From Cryptococcus deneoformans JEC21 (lineage: Eukaryota; Basidiomycota; Tremellomycetes; Tremellales; Cryptococcaceae), in NCBI RefSeq assembly GCF_000091045.1, contig NC_006694.1, forward strand, positions 196,001 through 260,000: 64,000 nucleotides of DNA. The letters run 5' to 3'. The notes beneath the pieces were generated by a model, which was given only the letters and a program-made list of their open reading frames with translations, did not search any database and was not told the origin of the DNA. This document shows, one piece after another, positions 1 through 9,823 of the stretch (positions are counted from its first letter, which is position 1; each line of letters starts with the position of its first letter). The translations under genes and the position numbers were made by a program.

Positions 1-951
1 GCTCGAAGCTTGGACTCAAAATAAAGAAAAACGCGTCGCGTCACATACTGGTGGTGATGGGTTCGCCGACGCCTACATTTATTTGTCTGTTTTTTTCTTC
101 GGCGGAAGACAATCGGTAGGTCCCCTATTTTGTCGTGCTCAAGCTTCACTCAGCAATAGACAATCGCGATATCCCAAGCTGTTACATACCGCCAAAATGT
201 CCGAATACCAGTCCTTCAAACTTAAAACACAACTTGAAGCAGGAGCTTGCCCCCTATCCACTCCGCCGATTCTCGTAATGTTGTATCTCCAAGGTTCCAC
301 GCGGATAAAGTGTGTGCACGGACAGGTGCCTCGACTACGCCCTTGACCATCAGAGCGCAACGGCAGCCAAAGCTCCCGGTACACAACCCACCACACAACC
401 ATTACTCCGCCCCACAATCAAATATGAGGATGCTGTCGTCAAGCGTCAAGAAGTGAAGACGGCCCCTGGGACTGGGGGATGAGCAGAAGGACAACGCGAG
501 AAGGCGCAGCGTCATCGGTGGCAGGATGTATAAGATGAAGCCACTTCACCTCTCGTTCATCGGCTTACTCGAGCAGCGACAGCTGCAGCGTCGAGCGTTC
601 CTAGCCCTTGCACTGTCCTCCGCCACCGACCGGAGACATCAGTCGCTGATCCGTTGTAGCATCTCTCCCCTGATCGGGCGCTGTGAGAATCCATCACTTG
701 CTCGTCCATCGCCCAGCTTCCACGGGCCGGGCTCCGTATGGTGCGCTGCTCCCAAAATGTCTGAGTATAAGACCACGTTAGCTTGTTTGCTTCAGTAATC
801 AGTGGCCCAAACATCTATTTTTGACTTTCGATAAACCTTCATCTGTCATCTTTTCGCCTCCACGACCTACAACAAATAATCTTGAGAGCCCAACATCAGT
901 AACAAATAGCGCAGTCACGAAGGTTGATTAATATTGTTGTTGACTGACAAA
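1..951. other. Left-end stretch without a supported gene
   Basis: Open frames here are short, overlap on both strands and show no recognisable domain or plausible splice chain. The right part (about 800-951) is AT-richer and is presumably the promoter and 5' leader of the serine-rich gene that starts at 952. A gene cut by the left window edge cannot be excluded. Confidence 0.5.
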
Positions 952-3900
952 ATGGGACCTCTACGTCGTCAGCCAGCTATGCTCGACTTGCACAGCGCCA
1001 GTCGCGCTGTTAGCGTCGAATGGGATGACTGGGACAAGGATCCATGGGGACAGGAAGAGATAAACCATGGAAGTCTCAAGAGACAAAGCACTGATGTACT
1101 GGGGGAGACTGAGGATCGCAAAAGAATCAAGGAGGTGAGGCAGGTAAGCAATACCCTGTGTTGATTGTTCGCTCCATAAGCTGACATAGACTGACCAGAG
1201 CGACAAGTATCGGAAGGCATCATCCATTGCGAAGAGGTCTGAGCCTCTCTTGAGAAGACCGGTAAGGTCATCAAACTCGCCAGACACCACCACCATTGTG
1301 CTCGAACCACGAAGTCGGTCGTTTTCATCCGCCCGCTTCGAAAAAACTGTCACTTATGACCATGCATCGGCCATATCGCCTTGTTCCGAGTATGGCGAAG
1401 GAATCTCTTTGGTTCTAGGAATTTCAAAACCTCCCCAACGATTCCACGCATCAGAGTATCCCGAGTCAGCCTACTCCACTGAACGACCAGACCTTGCTGT
1501 GTTTGGACAACCCGCCTCTCAACCAATGGTCAGAGAATATACTTCTATGGGCTGGGATGGAGAGAATGTTGAGAACCGCTGTGATACCGGCAAAGTTCTT
1601 GAAGGGCTCCCACTGATTAATACCAGTAGATTAGAGCGAACGAGGAAGGGTAATTCCAAGTCGCCATGGCATCAAGTGTCGCGCAAATACTCTCGGGCGT
1701 CACCTTTGTCAAATTCTACTGGAGACCATGATGCTCGAACGCATACCCTTTTGCATACAATGAAGAGAGGCAAATCCAAGTCCTATCAAGGTGGCCTTTC
1801 TCTCAATTTTCAGAGCGTTTCTCTCTCACCATCACCTATCGCACCCACACCCTCCCCAACATCCTCATCTCACTCTAGTCAATCATTCCTTTCCGCCTCC
1901 ATGTCTGATCATTCCGTCCGTATTCTCACAACGATCACAGCCCAGACGCGACCACATATGAATTTCTTGGCCAATGCATCTGACGTCTCGATCCTGGCGC
2001 CTTCCACCATCGGAATAGGCTACTCTTCGTCTGCTGATACGGGCTCTCCAGGTAGTTTGCCAGAAAGTCTGGAAGCGGAGTGTGTCGATCTGACGGAGAC
2101 TGGTCGTCGGGCCTCGCATGCGAGTAAGAGAGATAAGCGACATTCGTGGATGAGCCACACGAACACGGTAGACCCGGAAACTGTCGAGATAATCACCGAA
2201 GAATTACCATCTACCCAGCCTTTGAAGTCCGATCCAGTATATCTCAGGCCCTGCTACATTCTACCTGTTGGCTCTCAAACCCCTTTACATACTTGTTCGT
2301 CTGCGCAAGGACCAAAATTGAAAAGAGCACATACCTATGCCAACTTGAAGGATCTCTGGAAACTCGCTTCATTCCCCGGTGGGCTTATCGAGGTGCAGAA
2401 AGACGAAGAACCCGTAAAGCAAGAAAACCAAGGTCTATCCTCTCAAATTCTCGAACCTCCTGCTATCATCCAACCACCATCGCTTGGTCCGCCAATCGAT
2501 ATCCTATCCCGTCCAGTCTCTTCTGCCATATCGCGTGACACCACCACAACAGCTCGAGGTCCTCCAACTACCCATTCTTACTCTCCCTTCCGATCAGTAT
2601 CCATGTGCTCTCCGCCGGATACAGTCGAAGAGCTCTTTCCTGAATCCCCATTCAACTCCCCCCAACCTGGCAATATCGGCAAAATCAAACGATCCCCTTT
2701 TCAAGCAACTCGTAATTCCTTGAAAGGGATGCTAAACAAGTCTTTCAAAGGCCGATCACTGGCCCATGCGTTTGATAATGCGGAACAGAACAGTCAGCAA
2801 AGAGAGTCGTCTTTGAAATCAAAGATATCTGGGCCTTTGCTGATCAGAGGTATGCGAGGTGAGATGGATAGGAAGAAAAGCGATAAAGAATGGAGAGAAG
2901 AGGTCTTGAAAGACGTTGTAGGAAGGACGCTGTCTTCGCAATTCAAGCTCCTTGAAGAGGTAGCTAAGCAGCAGCGAGAATCTTTACTTGATAAAGAGAA
3001 AATTAGCCAGAAGACTCCGTCGTTTGGGATTGGCCTGAAAAACAGGAGCCCAATACCAGAAACACTTTTGAGCGCCGTTTCGATATGCGACAAAGAAAAT
3101 CCCATCACTGCTGATTCGCACGCAGACAGAATGAAAATGAAGAGCGGAACAAGACCGAGTATGGAAAGTAGCTTGAGCTTGAGGATGGTAACAGATGAGA
3201 CATTCAACAACCCGAAAACCGAGGGTCTGACATCGTGAGTCTACAGCCCACAGATGAAGGGCAATCGTTGACATGTCTTAGTGGACATCTTGCCAATTCC
3301 ATTGGCCGTAAAAATCTCACAAACCAAACCCCTCCGCATCGGCTATCGGGCAAAGGCCGTCCTACCTCTGCCCCACTTCTCTCTGCATGGTCTCCACCAC
3401 GTCCCAAATCCGAAAAGCTGTCTCAAGTGATCAATCCACCAATTGTCGTCAATCATGCGACACCCCGTCCCGAGGAGTCTCCTAAGACCAACCCGCATCA
3501 TCCGCCTTCATCTCCTTCACCGTCGCCAAAAGCGGGAAAAAGTAAGAGCGGGAGGATCTCTAGAAGGTCAAGTATTCTGAACTTGCTCAAATCCAAAGAT
3601 TCAAAACACCAGAACGCCTCCCAGAGTCCTCCTAGACCAAAGAAGATGGCAAGCGGGACGTTCACTCTCACAGGTAGCATTCGCTCCTCTTTCTTGGCTA
3701 TCATTAAGAATCATATTCAAACCATGCAGCAAGAAAAAAGAGGTAAATATTCTAGGACACCCTGCATCATCCCTCCTTCCACGTTACCCCTTCGTACACC
3801 TATCCATCAACATACTGAACTTTATCGACCTCTTTCAAGAGCGAGATCATCGTTCGAGCTGACTTTGAACCTTGAGCCTGCAAAGCCATTATTGGATGAG

Positions 3901-4020
3901 CTGCTGGCGAGGGATGACGCGCTGGGCTTTTTGGAAGGAAGAAATAAAAGGGAGCAGAGAGTAGAGGTTGATATTGAGAAGGTGCTGGAATGGCGTAAAG
4001 AAGTGGAAGAAGATATCTAG
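952..4020 (+). CDS. Large serine-rich orphan protein (988 aa, 3 exons)
   Basis: Three exons join in frame: 952-1143, 1199-3234 and 3282-4020, with introns GTAAGC...CAG and GTGAGT...TAG. The start is the first ATG of the frame (MGPLRRQP); the N-terminus has an acidic-aromatic patch (VEWDDWDKDPWGQ). The rest is very rich in Ser, Pro, Thr and basic residues and looks largely disordered, with many possible phosphorylation sites, which would suit a cytoskeletal, cell-cycle or signalling scaffold, but no catalytic domain is visible. The last ~100 residues are more charged and possibly helical (LLDELLARDDALGFLEGR, then KVLEWRKEVEEDI). I do not recognise the family. Its stop lies about 190 bases from the stop of the convergent phosphatase gene. 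Confidence 0.75.
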
Positions 4021-4210
4021 AGATTAGCATGTGGTGTGCGAAACGATGTGGTTTTGGGCTCTGTGTAAAATCTTTAACTGTTGGGTGGCCTAATGAGTAA
4101 TGACGATTATGACGCTGTGATGAACATATCTTGCTAGGACAAAACCTTACACAATACCGCTGCATATCTTTTTCAGTTATTCACTTCCGACCTGATCAGA
4201 GCTACAAGTT

Positions 4211-5267
4211 TTAAAACTTGCCGGCCTTGATCTCACTACTGGTGGGCGCTTCGGTAGCATCACGTGCTTCCACATTGTAGTCAGCCTCGACCATACTGTC
4301 GTCCGAGTCATCGTCAGATCTGAAAGTGAACACCTTGTTTTCCGCATTGTTCCAGGGCTAGGTGACAATGGATTAGCAAGTAACCTAGAAACTAGCTGAA
4401 AGACTCACTCGGCTGGATTGTTGTCCATCGGCAATGTATCTCAAGATATCGCCATGAGCCACCACTAGGCGGCCATCAGCTTTTGCATTACTTTACAACG
4501 ACAAGGATGAATTATGGACTCACCGACAATCTCCTTCTCAGGTCTCTCTCTCAGCCACTTGCGCGCCAACTTGGCCCTTGCCGCACCATTGGCAGGGGAG
4601 AAGATGCCTTCTTTCGAAGCGTAGTCCGGAGAAAGGGTGGAGAAGTCAAGAGAAGAGAAGATGCCACCGTTAGAGGCTTTCAAGGCAGAGATGGGGTGTG
4701 TAGGAGTGTCACAAGGGTAGCTGAGCAGCGAGAAAAATGAGGAGTTGGCTTGCAGCTTGAGAATGTGGAGACTTACGGTCCGACTTCTTGCAAGATGTCT
4801 AATAAAATGACGGGCTTTCCAGACTTTTCTAATCTGGATTTTAATTCGGGATAACCGAGCAACATGGTCTCCAGAGGCCTTCGGAGCTATTCAAGGAGGT
4901 TTAATATTGGTGGCTAAACAAATGCGCAGAGAGGCAATAGAGCTCACCGGAGAAGTTACGAGGAGTTCAGCGGTCTTCTGAACCCCATTCTTTGTTGCCT
5001 CATTGAGCTGCCGTGACTGTTCTTGGCCAAGCGCTGTCAAGGGCGCATCCGCAACTGTATAGAAGCCGACAGTCAGCTAAAAAGTGCATAGCTCATGGAG
5101 CGATTTGGAATTACTGACTTGTGTAGTCATCTGCCACACTAGACACGGTTGCGTTAGCATAGGAAGGCGTAGCTCGCCATCAGGCCGCGAAAGACTCACT
5201 TATGCTCTGCTTGAGCATGGCGCGTGAGGTGGATGCGTTTCTCGCTAGGCCTCGTCTTCTGTACCAT
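4211..5267 (-). CDS. Histidine phosphatase superfamily (phosphoglycerate mutase-like) protein, 234 aa
   Basis: Seven exons on the minus strand (5267-5200, 5138-5119, 5054-4948, 4886-4777, 4720-4524, 4464-4409, 4357-4211) sum to 705 coding bases. The N-terminus carries the catalytic RHG-type motif as LTRHAQAEHN; then come the usual APLTALGQEQ and SPLRRPLET stretches and, near residue 175, the second catalytic histidine in VVVAHGDILRYI. This is the order of the fungal phosphoglycerate mutase-like phosphatases (yeast PMU1/DET1 type). The substrate cannot be told; these enzymes act on phosphorylated metabolites or proteins in the cytosol. The second exon is a 20-base microexon and is needed to keep frame. 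The acidic tail (RSDDDSDDS) is not part of the catalytic fold. Confidence 0.88.
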
Positions 5268-5608
5268 CTTGATTTCTATTGTCTATTCTAGAATGAAATA
5301 TGGATCAAGTACAACGCACAAATCAATTCCTACTTATCGCAGTACATTAGTTTTTCATTTTCATTTACGAAATCACCCACCATGACTCATAAAACAGCCC
5401 GACGTATTTTAGGTCGTCATTTCGTAATTCCACTTCGGTCCGCCGTCCACTACGAGTACATTATCTTTCGGATGACGCCGATCCATGCGGTAATTTCCCG
5501 ATTGAGGAATTCATGTTGGCGGCGAGGCAGCAGAAGACGCGACGCGCCGGGTTATCATCGATCGAACATCGATCCTCCCTCTGCCTCCACCACTGTCCGA
5601 TCGGCCCT

Positions 5609-5620
5609 CCTACGTAGTAT
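5609..5620 (+). repeat. CCTACGTAGTAT motif, copy 1
   Basis: Twelve-base motif containing the palindrome CTACGTAG. Identical copies at 5762-5773 and 7000-7011. Three exact copies of a 12-mer within 1.4 kb is not expected by chance; function unknown. Confidence 0.6.
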
Positions 5621-5761
5621 CCCTTCTTCCCCTCCCAGCTCTCAAAGTCTAAAAAGGAAGAACCTCAACATCTGGTATTCCGTTGTGGTCCCCCACCAGG
5701 GCACTATCCGACTGCGAGTAATTTGCCTTGGCGGAGCGGACGGGACGCGGAACCTTCACTT

Positions 5762-5773
5762 CCTACGTAGTAT
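5762..5773 (+). repeat. CCTACGTAGTAT motif, copy 2
   Basis: Second exact copy of the 12-base motif, 153 bases after the first, in the same orientation. Confidence 0.6.
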
Positions 5774-6537
5774 GGCCGAGGATGGTTGTAGTTTTTATAG
5801 ATGATGCAAGATATGCAATGAGGTGGATGCCGAGCATACTGCTCTGCATATTTATTCTTGTCCATAGGGTAAAGGACAGTGAATGCTTGGATGGCAGTAG
5901 CTGCTGGTTTGCTTGCATGCGATTCGTTCTTTTCCTAATTAGTAGTAGTCAGCTTTCAAAACTGTCAGCAGTGCGGCAGCATGATGGCCCTGCCGAAAGA
6001 AAAACTCTAGCAACGACGTATAGCAAACCCATTCGCGATTCAAAATATGCCATATTATAGCAGGTCATCAGCGCGGGATAGGATAATAAGAAGGAGGAGC
6101 GAAAGAGATAAAAGCAGCGTATCTCGCTGGCGAGGGGACGGCAGACCCGAAACTCTATTAGAAACTAATCGCGGTACTCTAACTAGAACTGAAGTTTTGG
6201 TCGTACATCCTCAGGCAACCTATCCGCGCTACTGATCAACTAACTGGGCCTGACCCTCATTTTAGAGAAGATCTCGAAGAGATTGTTGCTATGTGGTGAC
6301 TGTTGGCCGACACTATACGTACGTAGGTCGTAGAACGCGGGTGGACCTATTTTTATCCGCAACTTTGCCCTCGGTCAAGGGTGGTTTGCGTTTAGCTGAT
6401 CGCGCAAGTGATGTTGTAAGATTTCCTGACTACCCCTAAAAACCTTTCTTTATTTAATGCATTAGTAAATTTTGTACTGCGTTTGTATATCAAAAGATCA
6501 GCAAGTTTCGGCATATCCGGTACATTTGGATGCTTTG

Positions 6538-6540
6538 CTT
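6538..6540. repeat. Target-site duplication CTT, left copy
   Basis: CTT directly abuts the left terminus; the same three bases follow the right terminus at 9645-9647. Confidence 0.7.
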
Positions 6541-6562
6541 CACTGTGTGCGCGCTTGCATAT
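6541..6562 (+). repeat. Left terminal inverted repeat
   Basis: CACTGTGTGCGCG followed by three variable bases and GCATAT; matches the right terminus in 19 of 22 positions in inverted orientation. Confidence 0.9.
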
Positions 6563-6852
6563 TCAATTTTCGGATATCCCCACTTATCCAGCATAACGGA
6601 AAAAAAGCCGAAATGGGCCCGTTATGCTGGGAAAACAAGGCACCTGTTATGCATTGAAATCTTACATAACGATGGATATCGGGTTTTTTGGTGAGACCTC
6701 GTGATCTGCAGCATATCAATGGATTCGATATGCCCCGATGACCTGTAAGTAGCATATCGAGAATCTGAAATGCGGGATATCAATGCATATTAGAAATCTA
6801 TATGCAGCATATTAAAATTTACATAATATGCTCCGTTATGTAGCATAAGGAC
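6555..6852. repeat. Left subterminal repeat array (GCATAT / GCATAAC type)
   Basis: Dense short repeats in both orientations, for example GATATCC, GCATAACGG, GTTATGC, GATATCGGG, GCATATCG, GATATGC and TATGCAGCAT. Such arrays bind transposase in CACTA elements. A matching array lies at the other end, which helps define the element. Confidence 0.8.
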
Positions 6853-6999
6853 AGCTTCGAAATCTTCTAATCTCGCCAGCTTGCAAAGATCACCTTGTGC
6901 ATCCATGATGAATATTTGGTGTTTTGAGCATTATAATGAGTCAGTTTGGGCCTCCTTGGTACCACAGCAGTAGAATGCGACGAGATAAGACACTTAACT

Positions 7000-7011
7000 C
7001 CTACGTAGTAT
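7000..7011 (+). repeat. CCTACGTAGTAT motif, copy 3
   Basis: Third exact copy, inside the transposon-like element; followed by a further TAGTA. Confidence 0.6.
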
Positions 7012-8483
7012 GTAGTAAAAGCTACCAGGAGGCATTATTGATCGATATTATGATTATCATGGCCAGAAGAATATAGTATAGTACAGAACTATCATACCTT
7101 AAAACGGCCTTAAATCTCATCACTCTCACTTTCTTGAAGATGAGACGTGTTTTACATCGACGATGGTATCGTCATTCATTCACATCGGTAGTTGTCACCA
7201 CCACCATAATTGAAGGGCACCGTCCATAGCGAGCTATAGGCTACATCCAGTACTACATAATAGCTACACCGCGTAGTATTCATACCCCGGTACCCACCAC
7301 TAATATATGCCAGCCTACTACTACGCGCGCTACGTTCATCTCCCTATTACCGCATACCTACATATACCAGCTACGCACCCTTTCCGCCCCATCAACACCA
7401 TCCCTACATGAAGGTATAATCCCGATAGTCAAGGGAGTCCTCTTGGCTGGTAGTTCACCCTTGACATGCCGGCAGGCGCAGATAAAATAGCAACAACATT
7501 TCATGATAAGATAACGAAGAACATAAATAATTAATTAATCTGAAATAATGTGATGATATGATAATCCCATGCACGTATGTACTGTAGCCAACCACCCATA
7601 ACGTATATACTTCTGTCGTACAATCTCTTACGAGCTCTTCCACATTGCTTGCATCTTCTTCATCTGGTATTTATTCATGTCAGCCAGTCACAATTCAGCA
7701 GTCAGGTGGCACCACTACTACCTTAATACGCAATACAAGTGTAAGGATACGGGAGGTCCGTCGAGGTAATGGGTGCGTTGATCAAGCGCTCGGCAAGAAG
7801 AAGAGGGATGTTGATCAAGCGATGAGGAAAGAAAAGAAAAATCAAGCAAGCTACTTACGTGTTTTCCAGTGAAGAGTTGGGATGGTGCGCCGTGGAACCT
7901 GTGGACATGGAAGGTGGAGGCTTGTTTGATTAGGCCTCGGACGAAAGGGTGGAGATCTGTCAGCCACCTGTTTCGAACGCCGAGATTGCCACTGTCGGCA
8001 TGGCACTCCTGCTCTATAATAGCTCATATAATAGCTCATTGCAAATCTGTCGTTTGGCGAGAGTGCGACAGTAGGAGTCGTATAATTATCCGTGTTTGGC
8101 TGTTCCGCCAGCTTCCAAAAGAACCTCAGTCACCTGCTCCTCCGTCTGCCGCCCGAAGACCAAAGAACAGAGAAGAACAACTCAAATCCCAAATCCCGGC
8201 TCAAGGTCAGTCGTGAAACGAAGTGTGCGCCTGCGCTTTGCAAACTGACCTCACAGCATTACAGATGTGCCTCATATTATTGCTTCTACTAATTTGTGAA
8301 ATTCATCAGTAAAATAANGCACACCATCATCCATTGGAATTGAGCTTCATCTGTCAGAACTCGGCGACCCTCTAAGGTATATATGAAAGCAGCGCAACGC
8401 AGTTTACAGCCCCAACTTCCAAACGCAACCCATAACTACTTCACTATTCCTCTTAACCATTTACTATTTTCTATCACATTGTC

Positions 8484-8516
8484 TCAAGGCTTCAAGGCTT
8501 AAGGCTTCAAGGCTTC
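8484..8516 (+). repeat. Short tandem repeat (AAGGCTT units)
   Basis: Four near-tandem copies of AAGGCTTC/AAGGCTT, located between a TATATAT box (about 8380) and the first exon-like segment of the candidate gene inside the element. Confidence 0.7.
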
Positions 8517-8733
8517 CCATAATAACAAGCTGTAAGATATTTTGTATGGTCAATAATATTGTGGTAAGCATTTAGAGCGGCGACTAAAATACAAGATCTT
8601 AAAAGGAGCATGAGCTGATCGTTTGTAGGCAGTATACAATAAGGGAAGGATTATTGTTGTAAGTCCAACATTTCTTTTGCAGCTACCCGTCTCCCCCTTG
8701 TGGTGCTAACACCCTAATACACAGGGCTGATAT

Positions 8734-9062
8734 ATGTCTAGAGAAGGGCAGAAATGGGCATGTTTTAGTAAGCTTTTGGTTTCTTTCCGGTATTCTATCC
8801 CATCAACAACAGCCAGTCTCATGCTGACATGTGGCACACAGTGAAGGTCAATGGCTGGNGTGTCTACCAATCGTCACGTACATATTTCGTGAGCCGCCTC
8901 CAATGACAAATGTCTGTCTCGAAGTTCAACTGATTGATTCTTAGTCTCAGCAGCTCAAGCTAGGAACATATGGTTGGTTTACTGTCGATGATTCATATGC
9001 GATAGGTGAGTACTTACCGTTGAGGTACGTTATACACTACGACCGTAGAACAACGAAGGTAG
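8734..9062 (+). CDS. Candidate small spliced gene inside the element (49 aa)
   Basis: Several intron-like segments with good donors (GTAAGC, GTAAGT, GTGAGC) and branch sites (GCTAAC, GCTGAC) run from 8564 to 9048. Taking exons 8734-8767, 8842-8888, 8951-9005 and 9049-9062 gives an uninterrupted frame of exactly 50 codons, beginning MSREGQKWACF and including LGTYGWFTVDD; two upstream exon-like pieces would be 5' leader, and a TATATAT box lies at about 8380. Base 8859 is ambiguous (n), so one residue is unknown. No family is recognised. It could be cargo, a decayed transposase fragment, or chance. Confidence 0.35.
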
Positions 9063-9215
9063 TCGGCACATGGTAGGTAGATCAGGAGGAGTAGGGTTAG
9101 GCGATAGTAGTATTGTTATGCATTCATGGATATCACCAAGCATTGAGAACATACAGTTGAGCAAGGGAATGAGTGGCAATGGTATATAGCAGCGCAAAAG
9201 CAGTTTTGAAAGCGA

Positions 9216-9630
9216 TTCGTTATGTGCATAACGGACATTCGACACGCTGCATAACTGCCATTTAGTTGAATATGCAGCCAATATGCAAGTATAATGGTTG
9301 CATATCGAGTCGTCCGATGTGTAGCTTAAAAGAGAGCATATAAGCATATCCGATATGCAGGCATAACGGGTGGATAGCGAGCATTACGATATTCTGCGAA
9401 TCGTATGATATCGGACAGTTAGGATATGCAGCAGAACCAAACATAACAGGTACATTTTGAGATGCGTGCATAAATGAACTGTCCCCGATATGAGGCCGAT
9501 ATGTTGCCACGCGGGGCATGTCGGAAGCTGTAGATTTTATTATGCTTGAATATCAGGTGCGTCAAAATTGTTTCCGTTATGCCATCGTTACGTGGCATAT
9601 CGTTGCATATCGGGCGATTCCGATATGCGC
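9216..9630. repeat. Right subterminal repeat array (GCATAT / GCATAAC type)
   Basis: Same motif family as the left array: GTTATGTGCATAACGG, CATAACTG, ATATGCAG, GCATATCG, CATATCCGATATGCAGG, GATATGAGG, GGCATATCG and CCGATATGCGC. Both orientations occur, often as small palindromes. Confidence 0.8.
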
Positions 9631-9644
9631 TCGCGCACACAGTG
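9623..9644 (-). repeat. Right terminal inverted repeat
   Basis: Reverse complement begins CACTGTGTGCGCG and continues to GCATAT, mirroring the left end at 6541. Confidence 0.9.
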
Positions 9645-9647
9645 CTT
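9645..9647. repeat. Target-site duplication CTT, right copy
   Basis: CTT directly abuts the right terminus, matching 6538-6540. Confidence 0.7.
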
Positions 9648-9823
9648 GTCATAATCGTCGAAAGCCGCTGACTTCAAATTTGTAGCGACTTTTTGTTTGT
9701 GCCATCGACGGACTAATCCTGTTGTATAATTATGGATGTAGGCTTTATAAACACTAAGTCTCCCTTGTAATCTGTCGAATCTCCATTGCACTAGACCATT
9801 ATACACTCGGCGAACCATAAACG

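Larger units (their letters stand above)
5268..6537. other. Gene-poor intergenic stretch left of the transposon-like element
   Basis: No ORF here has a recognisable domain. The first ~100 bases should hold the phosphatase promoter. The motif CCTACGTAGTAT occurs twice (5609-5620, 5762-5773) and a related TACGTACGTAGG lies at about 6315-6326; a third perfect copy lies inside the element. Confidence 0.5.
6541..9644. mobile_element. CACTA/EnSpm-type DNA transposon, apparently non-autonomous (3,104 bp)
   Basis: The left end reads CACTGTGTGCGCGCTTGCAT and the right end, read on the minus strand, CACTGTGTGCGCGAGCGCAT: 13 identical terminal bases, then GCATAT after a three-base mismatch. The three bases outside each end are CTT (6538-6540 and 9645-9647), a 3-bp target duplication. 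CACTA-superfamily elements are known for CACT(A/G) termini, 3-bp duplications and subterminal arrays of short repeats; all three are seen here. No transposase-sized frame is present, so it is probably mobilised in trans or dead. The interior holds a candidate small spliced gene (8734-9062) and two ambiguous bases (n at 8318 and 8859). Confidence 0.85.

Noticed and set aside
196..775. Two similar AAAATGTC(C/T)GA(A/G)TA start-like contexts at about 196 and 756
   Set aside because: Resemblance is limited to about 14 bases and the frames that follow share nothing and stop early.
6505..6520. GCATATCCGG just left of the transposon end, as if the array extended further
   Set aside because: It lies outside the CTT duplication and terminal repeat and is a single short match; treated as chance or older debris.
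7640..8220. Minus-strand exon-like piece with GTAAGT donor at about 7856 inside the element
   Set aside because: No continuing frame or recognisable protein could be joined to it on either side.
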